Assembly: GCF_964355755.1 (NCBI RefSeq)
Contig: NC_092670.1
Location: 12,895,201-12,959,200, forward strand
DNA length: 64,000 nucleotides
DNA from: Antedon mediterranea
Taxonomy: Eukaryota; Echinodermata; Crinoidea; Comatulida; Antedonidae
Reading direction: 5' to 3'
Part shown: piece after piece, positions 45,101-56,100 of the stretch
Position numbering within the stretch: the first letter of the stretch is position 1
Layout: each line of letters starts with the position of its first letter
The notes under the pieces: generated by a model
What the model saw: the letters and a program-made list of their open reading frames with translations, nothing else
What the model was told of the DNA's origin: nothing
Databases searched by the model: none
Position numbers and translations under genes: made by a program

Positions 45101-48100
45101 CATTTTTGTTTCCACATTCAATATTTATAACTTTATATTATTAATTATGTGAAATTATTAAATATTTATAACTTTATTATTAATTATATGTTAAATTATT
45201 AAATATTTAATATAACTTTGTTTTCTTTTCTAGAAAATTCTGAGAACAATGATCTATGTTCTTTAAGTCTGAAGGAGAAGGATGTAGAGACTTTGAGAGA
45301 ATCAATTGAGGATCTGTACTATTTTGAGTTTGTACTTGATGACCTTCCTGTTAGAGGGTTCATAGGTCATCTAGAAGAAGGGGGTTTCATTCCTCATACT
45401 CACAAAATCTACTTATGGATGCACCACCATTTCCACATAGAGTACAATGGCGATCAGGTAACGTTTTGTAAGGCAAATGCAAATTTTGCGGGTCAAATAG
45501 CAAAAAGGGCACAATGCACATAGTGAGAAAGCAAGACAAAAATATAGGTCTGTAGAGCAGTACTGAGTCCAGAAATTCACATGTTTTCAGGTGGACTCTA
45601 TTCACACCCACAAGATCTGCTCCTAGTTTCTGCTATTTCTGCTTCTAAATAACAGCTAAATTTGTTTTTCAAAGTGGCCATAGTATTAACATTTTTTTAC
45701 AAAAAAGAAAATTAAAATTTTGCATAGGTGTTTACAGAAAAGAAAGCAAACTAATATTTCATTCTATGACCGCAGGGACCGTCTAATTTACATACAGTAC
45801 ATACAAAATTGTTTACACTCAAAACTCTTTCCCTTTTTATTTTTGTTCATAACATCTACAGTAAACTCAAAACATGATCCCCAACAGCAGGTTGACCAGG
45901 CAGACTAATAATACACTGTTTCTTTCATAGATAATTTATGCAAACATCAGTACACGTGATCGGCAACCCGTTAGCTTGGATGACGTGACCACCCCACTAG
46001 ATGTCAAGTTCACTTACAGCGTATCGTGGCATGACACCAAACTAGAATACAAGAACAGAGCCGCTCGTCTTGGCAAAACAAGTTTCTTTCCAAAGACATT
46101 GGAGGTAAGATAATGGTAGTAGATTCTCCCTGCGTATCTAGGCAAACATGTTATTTTTTATAGTATCTTATGCAAATTTCTATATACAGTATTACATGTG
46201 ACATTATTTTTACTTTAATTTTAACCTAACCTTACTAATTCCTATGATAATGTTGTAACTTGTGACACAGAAAATTCATAAGATATTTACTGTCCATCCA
46301 TTGTGGTATTTTATTTTCTCCTAAGCAAGAAAACAAAAAAAGATTTTCTGTTTTCATAGGAAGTTACTCCATGCAAATGTTACATGAAATGTAAAATAAA
46401 TCTTTTAATTTTGCTTAGGTTCATTGGTTGTCCATTATCAACTCAATGGTACTTGTTTTTCTTCTCATTGGTTTCGTTGTCATAATTATGGTATGTATTG
46501 GTTGTCAATCAGTAGATAATTAGTAGATTTAGATTTATTTATTCTTTATGTTGAGAAGTCCCTTCAGTACAAGACCGTTCTCCCAGAGGGCCCTGTCCTG
46601 AACCAATATCACCACTCTACACCAGAAGATGATCAAATTCTCCTTTTAAATGAGTGTTCTAGGCTCTTGGTGTACATGTGCAATGTATATGTACATTAGA
46701 CCAATGGCTGTAAGTCATATCTGAAGGACAAGACAATGAGATTAAATTATCTTGCATAAGGATACAAGAAATATTAGAGAGCCCTAATAATAACATCCGT
46801 CTTATTTACATGTCTCCTGATCACTTTTGACCAATGGGTTGTGAGATTATAAAGTGTCAAAAACATTGTTTAACAAGAATACCCACATGACTAGCCAATT
46901 ACTGTACAGGATGGGAAAATGCATAGTAACCCTTGTCTTGTATGACATGAGATTGAGCTGGCTGCTTTGGCCATGATTAAAAACCTGCTAATGTGTCAGA
47001 GCCATGGGTTGAACCAAGAACCCTTGGATTGGTAGACGAGAATGCTAAACCACCTAGGTATTGTACCACTAAATATGTACAGTTACAAGGCTCTATTCAC
47101 ACTCAGACCACCTTTTATAAATCACTTCTTTTAGATGAGGGTTCTAAAGAATGACTTTGCCCGTTATAATATTGATGAAGAAGATGTAGAAGAGTTAGAT
47201 CAAGATGAGAATGGATGGAAGATTATTCACACTGATGTATTTAGATTTCCTGTGTACAAGAACCTCCTTTGTTCAATGCTGGGTAAGTACCAGAGATATT
47301 ATATTAGGGAACAATATAAAAGAATGTACTGTATGTAAATTATGCAATTACGTCAATTGTACAAGTCATTGTCAAGCTCTCTATTTCAATTTTGATTTGA
47401 TTGTGACAACCATACACAAACAAATTTTCAAATGAATATAACTGAATCTAAGGTCTTTACCTGGATATAGAATCATTGAAAAGTCCGACAATTTTGGTCC
47501 TCTATCGACCAAATATACATCTTACAAATGGACACCATCTCATAAGAAATTATCAAGATTTGTTTTAATCTCTCTACATTTAAAATATCAGTATCAGGCC
47601 TGATCAGTATATATCTTTATTAATCCCTCATGGGGAAATTAAACAGAGAAGGAGATGGATTACATCAGCTTACAATAAAAATAAACCATACAAACAGTTT
47701 TTTATTTACTAAAATATCATATTTCTGCAGGTGTTGGCAGCCAGTTCATTGCGTTAGCTACCTGTATTCTGTTGATGGCTCTACTGGGCATGTTCAATGT
47801 ACATCGGCATGGTTCAATGAACACGGCCGCTATTCTTCTTTACGCTTTTACTTCATGTAAGCATATTTTGCATTATTTAAGATTTGTATTGAGTAATATA
47901 TTTAAGATCAATAAAGTATTGTGATAGCTTCAGAGACTGTGCCAATTGTCCAAATTTAATTTGATGATAAATGTGTAAGATCTTTAAAAGAATATAAATG
48001 CACCTCTTTACTGTATGAAAGGTTTGATGAAGCAAAAACTGTGATTTTTAATTACTTGATACACTTGACTGCACAGCATTGCTTGATTTTGAAGAAATAA

Positions 48101-50765
48101 CTGTGATTGTTCTCAATATTTTAGAGGTAATATTTTGGTTGCCATATTACCTCAAATATTGCCACTTGATCTTGTTTAATAGGACAACATGGTTATAATA
48201 TTATAAGGTTCTGTGAGTGTCTTTATGAATATTACTGACTATATGCATGTTCTTGTTTAACCAGGTATATCAGGTTATGTGAGCAGCAACATGTACAAAT
48301 GTCTAGGAGGGGATAACTGGGTTTGGAACATCATCCTCACATCTTCCTTATTTTCAGGTAATTGTTTCGTTTTCTACAAAAAAAGAAAACAATTAAATAG
48401 TGATAACTACATTTGAAACTTGCTCTGGGGCAAGTATACTTGCTAGGACTTATAATTGACTTTATTTTATTATGTATAATATCTCAAATATATCTCTCTT
48501 TTTAGTACCATTCTTTTTTGTTTGGAGTATTGTAAATTCAGTAGCTTGGCACTGGGACTCAACACAAGCTTTACCTTTTACAACCATTCTCCTCCTCATT
48601 ATCATGTGGATACTAAGTAAGTATTTCGGAACTAAACACATTTACATTTTAAGCATAGGTTATTGTAGTGATGCCGTTCATTTGAACTACTTTAGGAAAC
48701 ATTTGAGTTATCTACAGTACTTGTTAGTAGACAAGTAATGAACTGTATTATTTTAATACTGTAATGGAAAAACTTTTTTTGACAAATTATAATTTTCTCC
48801 TTGTAATTACCGTACTGACGCGGGTATAAGCCCATACTCGGGTATAAGCCCACCCCCGACTTTTGACTAATTTTCATGAAAAATGAGGCACTCGGGTATA
48901 AGCCCACCCATTAATTCGAAGATCTACAGTGTGTATCGTAATACATTATTTTGTATTTGGCGACGTCCATACACCGAATACACCTACCTTTGATAAGGCT
49001 AATATAGGCTAGGCTAATATACGCTAGGCCATATGAGGCCTAACGGTCCTGTTTTGTTTACACTCCATCGCGGTCGAAGATCGCTTCACACACGACGCTA
49101 CAAGTCGCCAAAACGGAAAACCACTATTTGGTATCGGCTGCCATAAACAAGCATTAAATTTCTTTGGTACATTTCTATTTAACGAACCATTGTATACTTG
49201 CTTTTCTGCTTGATAAATTCTTGTTCAATTGATGTTTAAAATATGATATTCTACGATAAATTACACGAACTATAAGCTTAATTTTCCGACACTCTACACC
49301 TCGTGTATTTAGAGGCAACGTCGTACACGTAAGGGCGCTCGCTCGCATGGTGGAATGCACAGTGTACATGTGCTGTTTTTGACGATCTGCATTTTTGGAT
49401 CCTCGGGTATAAGCCCACCCCCCAAACTTGACGTGATTTCATGTTCAAGGGGGTTGGGCTTATACCCGCGTCAGTACGGTAAACACAATTTGTTTTTAAA
49501 ATTAAATAAACATCATTTCATATTTATATTATTACAGTTGGCTATCCATTGACGGTAATCGGTGGTATTATGGGTAAGAACTTCGCCGGTAGCTTTGATG
49601 CACCTTGTCGTACCAAGAACATTGCTCGAGAGATACCCACTGTACCGTGGTACCGGTCAGTGTTTATGCACTGTGTCATCGGAGGGTTCTTACCATTCAG
49701 GTATGTAAATGGTGCAAAATTTACCATTTCATTTTTAACATAAATGAGTAAAAAGTCATGATTTTGATATAATAATGATAAGAACAATGGTAGTCTTGTA
49801 TAGCGCCTAATACAATGGTTCTAATATGGCCACTGGGTGATTGGTTGACACATTTTTGTTTCTGTTTTACTATGTTATATCTTTATACAAATATGACTTA
49901 AACCAAATCCAAGCCATATATAATAATAAATAAATTTTTCTTTTTATATTAGTGCTATATCAGTTGAGTTGTACTACATATTTGCCACCTTATGGGGTCG
50001 TGAGCAGTATACACTTTATGGAATTCTATTTGTTGTTTACGGAATTTTATTGAGCGTGACGGCGTGTATATCTGTCGCCCTCACATACTTCCAACTATCA
50101 AATGAGGATTATAGATGGTGGTGGCGTTCGATTTTTAGCGCAGGGTAAGTACTGTATTATTAAGTTTTTAAAATACTGTTTTCTTTGTAGTATAAATTAA
50201 AACAAACAATAGACTTACAGCAATACATTGTCACAATTGGTTAATCATTATTAGTTAATGTGCATATTTTAAAATAAGGGACCATGTCAAATTTAATCTA
50301 CTGCTATTACTGCAGTAACTAAATTTTTGTACTGCAAAATTAATAATAATATAATTTTAATATGTTTCAATGTAAAAGTTTATAAGGCAAAAAATCTTGC
50401 TAAATAATTGCATAAAAAGGTTAAAGAGTAAAATGAAGTTACTGCAGTAACTGCAGTAGAATAATATTGACATGGTCCTAAATTTTACATGGTTGAACCA
50501 TTGTTTTTTTACTTATAATTCAAGAATTTTGTCAGTTTTTAATTGTCTTCATTTTTCTTTCAGATCCACTGGTGTATTTGTGTTCTTGTACTCAATTTTC
50601 TATTACTACAAGCGTTCCAGTATGTCCGGCTCATTGCAAACCGTTGAATTCTTTGGTTACTCGATTCTCGCTTGCTACATGTTCTTTCTCATGCTCGGGA
50701 CCGTATCATTCTTCGCTTCACTGAAGTTCATAAGATATATTTATGTCAACCTAAAGATGGACTGA
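39124..50765 (+). CDS. TM9SF1: Transmembrane 9 superfamily member 1
   Basis: Thirteen exons join in phase to 586 residues (human 606): 39124-39207, 42531-42620, 44350-44431, 45234-45457, 45931-46104, 46419-46490, 47135-47282, 47731-47856, 48265-48357, 48506-48616, 49538-49700, 49953-50144 and 50564-50765. Exon 1 is a signal peptide ([20 protein letters not shown]). The lumenal domain begins [20 protein letters not shown]. The nine-helix membrane part starts at [19 protein letters not shown]. Blocks such as [24 protein letters not shown]-like [15 protein letters not shown] and [20 protein letters not shown] identify TM9SF1 rather than TM9SF2-4. The C-terminus KMD fits the family K-x-D Golgi retention signal. 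The family acts in endosome/Golgi membrane-protein sorting; TM9SF1 is linked to autophagy. Introns contain several bounded transposons. Confidence 0.96.
39543..40322. mobile_element. 780-bp Mutator-like non-autonomous transposon
   Basis: Terminal inverted repeats of about 80 bp (CGCCGTGGTTAGGATTCCGG at one end, complement at the other, with only a few mismatches) are flanked by a perfect 9-bp duplication TTTATTTTT (39534-39542 and 40323-40331). Long inverted repeats plus a 9-bp duplication are typical of MULEs. It lies in TM9SF1 intron 1 and explains the spurious open frame over its left arm. Confidence 0.88.
40590..40680 (-). repeat. tRNA-like SINE remnant
   Basis: Read on the minus strand, TGTAGCTTAGTGGGCTTGTG resembles a tRNA A box and GGGGTTGGATTCTC a weak B box. 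It is short and degraded. Confidence 0.4.
40882..41230. repeat. Repeat family M4 copy
   Basis: TTAAAGATATATTGTCCCCC opens the element and TTTTGGGGGTACATCTTTAA closes it. The interior matches the 7783-8075 copy (TTGAATATG, TTTTAATGTCACATAATAG). Confidence 0.75.
43389..43986. mobile_element. 598-bp inverted-repeat element with an unusually long flanking duplication
   Basis: Terminal inverted repeats of about 55 bp begin GTCGTGAGGTGGTTTCCCG and contain ATTAATCGTACGATCAAAAC. Both sides carry ATTAT(A/T)CAGTCAGTACA followed by TACT: 21 bp with one mismatch (43368-43388 and 43987-44007). No coding capacity. It is in TM9SF1 intron 2. Confidence 0.8.
44960..45110 (-). repeat. tRNA-derived SINE
   Basis: On the minus strand, GTGGTTATGATGCTGGGCTA (A-box region) is followed by CCTAGGTTCAAGTCCTGTCA (B box GGTTCAAGTCC). 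This is the internal RNA polymerase III promoter arrangement of tRNA-derived SINEs. The non-tRNA body continues towards lower coordinates. Confidence 0.6.
46545..47062 (-). repeat. tRNA-derived SINE with body
   Basis: The minus-strand head (about 47062-46990) has TAGGTGGTTTAGCATTCTCG and CTTGGTTCAACCCATGGCTC, matching pol III A and B boxes. Its body fills most of TM9SF1 intron 6. Confidence 0.55.
48807..49482. mobile_element. 676-bp non-autonomous DNA element with GGGTATAAGCCC motifs
   Basis: TTACCGTACTGACGCGGGTA at the left is matched by its exact complement at the right (ending CAGTACGGTAA). Further CGGGTATAAGCCCACCC motifs are repeated inside each end. It lies in TM9SF1 intron 10 and carries no transposase. 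Confidence 0.82.
50277..50475. repeat. Repeat family M3 copy
   Basis: GGGACCATGTCAAATTTAAT at the left and AATATTGACATGGTCCTAAA at the right form terminal inverted repeats. TTACTGCAGTAAC palindromes sit just inside. Located in TM9SF1 intron 12. Confidence 0.75.
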
Positions 50766-52494
50766 ACAATCTGTATTTATTCTACCAAGATAAGGATGCA
50801 TAATAGTATGTGTATAGTGATCAAAATCTGAACTTCAATCCTTAACTGCTGAAAATTATGCAGTAATACTGCCTTTTATAGAGTATCTATTTTGTAAAGT
50901 AATGCAAGGAAAAAAATCAAACAGTGTCTAAATCTGTATTTATTAAGTTATGTAGTTTCATTGATAATGCTAACTTGTTTATAAGAGTTGTAATATTGGA
51001 TAACAATGTAGAAGATCGAGAGACATGATCCTATTGGGGGCCTGACAATGTGTTCCTTTATAGAAGTGTCCTCCCCTGAATAGGTGATGGCCGTAGTGCT
51101 AAAGTGTGTCCCCTGAATGTCCGTCACTACTGTATTTTACTAGCCAATCATCTGATAATCTATAGCACTGGACAGAAACAACACAGAGTTTGATTTGGTA
51201 AATCTCCTCAACAGTCCAGTTTACACAACTTTTATTAAAATTCTAATTTTTAGATAGAACTACTAAACCATCTGCATTAATTCTACCAAGATAAGGATGC
51301 ATTTGTATGTGTATAGTGACATTAATCTGAATATTACTCCTTAACTGCTCAAATTAATTTAATAGTAAAAAGGTTTGTGTAATTAAAAAATAGGGTACTT
51401 CAAAATGTATGTTTATTTAGATTTAAATTCTTTTTTTTTCCAGATATGTTTCTTAGAAACTATTAAATGTAACAACAATAGGTTCAAACTGCAGTATTCA
51501 AGATGGGTTATTTAAACCCAAAATTTTGCACCATAAGGGTATATTTCATGTTATGTAAGAATAGGCTATATATAAAGTGACTTTAATTAATTAAAAAAAT
51601 ATTCTATACCTTATAATATATAAATTAGTCTCTTAATGATAAATATAAACTTTGCAATGAAATATAATTTGTTTAGCTATTCTTATTTCAGAAATTAATG
51701 CATTTGAAGATTTAATAATAGTAATTTTGTCGCTTTATTTACCTTTATTTTTTAAGAGTGTTGGAATTGAGACTTTATTTTAATTAAAGTAGGTTCATTA
51801 GTATTCTGGAACTTTTTAAAGAAAACTATATGTATATTTTGACAATATGATCTTATTGCATTCAGGTTCGACAGTATTTACGTTTGTATATTTTACACCT
51901 CTTTTTGTAATTATTTAGCAAGCTTTTTAGGTAATCATATACACTGTTTACTGCAGTAACTGCAGCAGAATAATTTCTAAGACAGCTTAGCAATTACTGC
52001 TATTAGTATCATAGTTTGACTATTATTTTTAAAAAAATTGGAAGTTTATTAGATTTTAAATTCTACATGTAATTATTAAAAAAAAAAAATGTTATAATAG
52101 TTCTTTAATTTTAGTGATGCTTTTATTTTGTTGTTTATTTTGTGGTTGTATGTCTTTCTATATGCTGGGTTACTAATACTGTTTTAATTTCACATCAATA
52201 ATTGTTTTATGATTAATTTCTGCAAAATTCATATTGAAAAAAAAGGAACAAATGTATTTTTCATTTGATTTTTGTATTTAAATTGGGTGACCATTTTGAA
52301 TTGATTACTAATGCATAAATTGGGTTCAGGTTTTTCTTGTACCAAGTTTTACCGTATAATTATATTTTTTTACTTTCCTGTAGGCCTACTTAGCATGTCA
52401 GTTGATACAGACTCCAACAACATGAATTAAATAGTTTTAAAAATTGTTTTTCTGAAGACTTGTATATTTGATAAATCTCATACGAAGCATAATA
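50766..52494 (+). other. Likely TM9SF1 3' untranslated region and intergenic DNA
   Basis: A duplicated segment is visible: 50767-50860 and 51268-51356 share TTCTACCAAGATAAGGATGC and GTATGTGTATAGTGA. Between them, 51020-51125 holds a remnant related to the 17-bp minisatellite (TGTCCCCTGAAT). An M3 remnant is at 51945-51990. No exon is seen. Confidence 0.5.
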
Positions 52495-52680
52495 CAGTCA
52501 ACTCTCCCAATACCGGACTCTCTGAAAACCAGAAACTCTCCCAATACCAGACTTTTTTTGAGGACCAAATGGTCCCAAATTTATATTTACCATTAAAAAC
52601 ACATTCCGAATACCAGACTTTCCAGAAAACCAGACTTATTTGGCCGGCCCAAAGGTGTCCGGTATTGGGAGAGTTGACTG
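52495..52680. mobile_element. 186-bp pogo/Tc1-mariner type MITE
   Basis: Perfect terminal inverted repeats of at least 24 bp starting CAGTCAACTCTCCCAATACC lie inside a TA duplication (52493-52494 and 52681-52682), as expected for the Tc1/mariner superfamily. Confidence 0.88.
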
Positions 52681-53107
52681 TACTACTATTATTAAACAAG
52701 ATGGGTGTATACTATTTAAAACCCGCCTTTTGCTTCTTATGGAATGTATAAAACAGTCATTTAATTATTAAATTTGTCTTGTATTTGACATCTAGGCCTA
52801 TATCAGTTCTTTTTGTAATTAAAACTTAATAATTTTATGAATCAACATTAAAATTATGAAGTAGTAGATTATTGTAATATTGAAGCCTGTTTTGTGTTTT
52901 TTTGTTTTCACTATTAGCGTAAACAAAGGCATTTTTTTGTTTAAATATAATTTGTTGGAATATAGATCGATTGCCGAAGATCGAAGAAGCAACAATTCCA
53001 AAGATCTTCCATCAAGCGAGGGCGCTATATCAACCCTAAAAAACAACATCGAGCCATATGCGATGATAAGATGGTTATTTTTAGCTGTTAAATATAACAT
53101 TTTAACG

Positions 53108-56100
53108 ATGTTTTCCAGTAACGACATTATTTTTATTATCATAATATTTTTTATTCAACTAATTGATAAAACGTATGCGCATCCACATACACACAAGGGT
53201 AAGTTTTAGTTAGGTTTTAGCTGCTAGGCCTCCTCCTAGGTAGCCTCTATAGAGTCGGCCTAGCTACTAGGAGGCTAGTGTAAGTAACACTACCGGAGGA
53301 CAGCACACCTATTGTAAGTTTTTCGGTCGCAGGCGACCGAAATATTCTCCCGGTAGATTTTTTGATAAAATGTTATCAAGTACATGTCATGCTAACATTA
53401 CATTTAATGTTATTGTGATATTTAATTGTGCGTTTTGTACATTTTTAATTACAAAATAAAAAAAAACTGTTAAAATAATGTTATGTTTAATACTCCGAAA
53501 CTGAAAACCTGTGATATTAGTGATAGACGTTTTGTTTTGTTGTTGTGTTATTATGATTTTAACGGGTCAGTCTAATTACCGAAAACAACCGAAAACAACC
53601 GAAAACAAACCGGAAACAAACCGAAAAAAAACTTAAAAAAATCTAATTACCGAAAACAAATTTTTTTTTATGTCGCCCTCTATATTAATGATATATTGAA
53701 GTAGATAGCACTGCGTTATTACACGTGAGCCTTGGTTTGGTTGTCAGGATCTGACGAGTATTCGGCACCAAAATCAGGGGCGGATCCAGGATTTTGAAAT
53801 AGGGAGGTGTGGGGGGGGGGGGGGAGCAAAGGTAAAGTTTTCCCCTATGACATGTTCATTTCAAACTGAGAAGCAAAAAGCAAAGCTAAATACGTCAGAG
53901 GTGTTTTTTTGTTTTATACTATAGTAGGCCTATACCCCCACCCCACAAATAATCCACTGAAAATTAATTAAATAGTCTATTATTTATTAAACTTTGTTAT
54001 TCGGTGGCCATATAACAGCTAGGAGGCCTACTAAGAAATTTGTAATGCCTGAGATGATCATTGTGGGTGGGTGGGTAAGTTTAGTTCTGATAAAATGATA
54101 AGAAGTATTGGAACCATGGTGGGGCCTGTGGCGAAGCTAATTTACTCCCATGACACCCCTAGCTAGATGGCCGGAAATGGGTACTCTCGCGCGTAAAATT
54201 CATGAAAAATGGAACCTCATAACTCATATCATTTGACGTTATTTTAATGTTGATTCTTGAATTTATTTGTTCACTAAACGAATAACTGTAATTTATTTGA
54301 ATGCAAATAGAGAGAAAATGATGCCTGTGCTCACGCATGAATTTGTTCAAAGTACTTGTTTCATTAAAAAATCACTTTGAAAGAAAGAGTATAGCTAGCC
54401 TTCTGGTGTAATGCCCAATTCACCACTAGACTTTACAAGTATTGTAATACAGTACAAATTAAAATCAAGGTTAAAATAAAAAAAAATATATATAAAGTTA
54501 ATAAAACATTTATTAAATAAGTTAAATTCTTAATTCCAGCAGTGTGCGTTTTAGAGAGGATTCATTTTAAGTCTTTTGCAGCGACAGCTTAATTTTGATT
54601 AAGTTGTTTAACAATTAAACGTAATGTTGTTTCCCCTGATTAATGAGTTAATGAATGTTTTTCTCCGTTGAAATATATACTGGACCTACGGTTTATAGTC
54701 TTTATCCGAGAAGACTCGTCTAACCACCAGAACCACGGAGTGAGTGAGCCTCGAACCCCTGCCGATGTTATGGCTACGTAATTACTGTTCCACTGTCTTA
54801 ACCGCTCGGCCACTCACTCCCTACGAATGTCTACTAATGTTGATTTGCGAAATTATTGGTTTATGTTCCCGACCAAATCAACATTAAACTCAGATTAAGA
54901 TTATTCAGTATCTAACCATTTCCTGTCTACTTTATGAAACATATCAGTCGGTATAAATAATATAATAAATCTCATAGTACGGAAACTGCTCTATCGCGTT
55001 AAAAGTGATATATTATGTTGATGAAACCTGATAAAGGGTGATATATTATGCTATAGTTTTGGCAGTTTTTTTTTTATCCTTTTGATACGATAGATCACGA
55101 CATCCTGATCAGTCGTATGCAGAATGAATTTGGCATTACTGGCTTTTCTTTATTAATTGGGTAGATAGAAATAAAATTACTTCAGCATTACATAAAAGGG
55201 AGTTTTTTATTGGCGTCTTTCTTGATTTTTCAAAGTCAGTCAAATACCACAATACTTCTATCACAATTAATTGATTGGTTTAAAAGTTATTTATTATTTA
55301 CCTCCGCCAAGGAGGGATCTCTAATCGATCGCGACGTGTGTCTGTTTATTTGATTGTCTGTCTGTTTGTTAGCAGAATTACTCAAAAAAGTTATTGCAAG
55401 AAATATGTGGCCAAGGACCACTCCATTACATTTGGAGGCAATCCGGACCACGGTCCCAATTTTTGACCACTTTTTAGTATTATTTTCAGACCTGCTAGTG
55501 TTAAAGCGAATTTACGATTTGCACCGAATAGAGGTGTTTTTCACATGTACAAACTGTTTACATATAAACACAATATACACAAATAAACGTCGTAGAAGTG
55601 GTGTATTATTGTCATGCGGTAAGTACATTTGAAATCGCTGAAATTATACTATGTATTCGAGAACCATCCCTAGTTGTTAAAATTGTTATAAAATACTAAA
55701 AAAGTATTTTAGAAGTGATTATATCGAATTACAGTACTTATATGCTAATATATTAAAATGCTTATATATTATGCGTGGTGCGTGTGAGTGTTAGGCTACT
55801 ATTATGTAGTTTCTTTTATATTATATGTAGGAATACTTTAACTTTCCAACTTGTATCTTTAAAACCTTATTTCATGTTTTTTTCTTTATGATAATGTTTT
55901 ATTTTTCAAAGGGTCTTACGACTACAGACAATTCCTTGTCTCTGTAAGATTCATGTAACATATACATTAAATATCTAACATATTGTAGATTCTGTAAGTA
56001 AATGCACGGTGTTATCATTGAGTTTGTACGATATTGAGTTAAATTTTGTGCACACTTCCATTTCGTATGGTCTCTATCTCCTTGGCTTTGCGCGCGCGGT

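Noticed and set aside
52880-53209. Long frame beginning at 52880 as the N-terminus of the CULT protein
   Set aside because: The upstream part has no family resemblance; the in-frame ATG at 53108 gives a clean signal peptide, so it is the preferred start, though the longer form is not excluded.
55354-55632. 92-codon frame with CTNC and LLSC, at first sight a possible zinc-binding exon of the CULT gene
   Set aside because: It lies in the transposon within intron 1 beside LINE debris, and exon 1 already joins exon 2 in phase without it.
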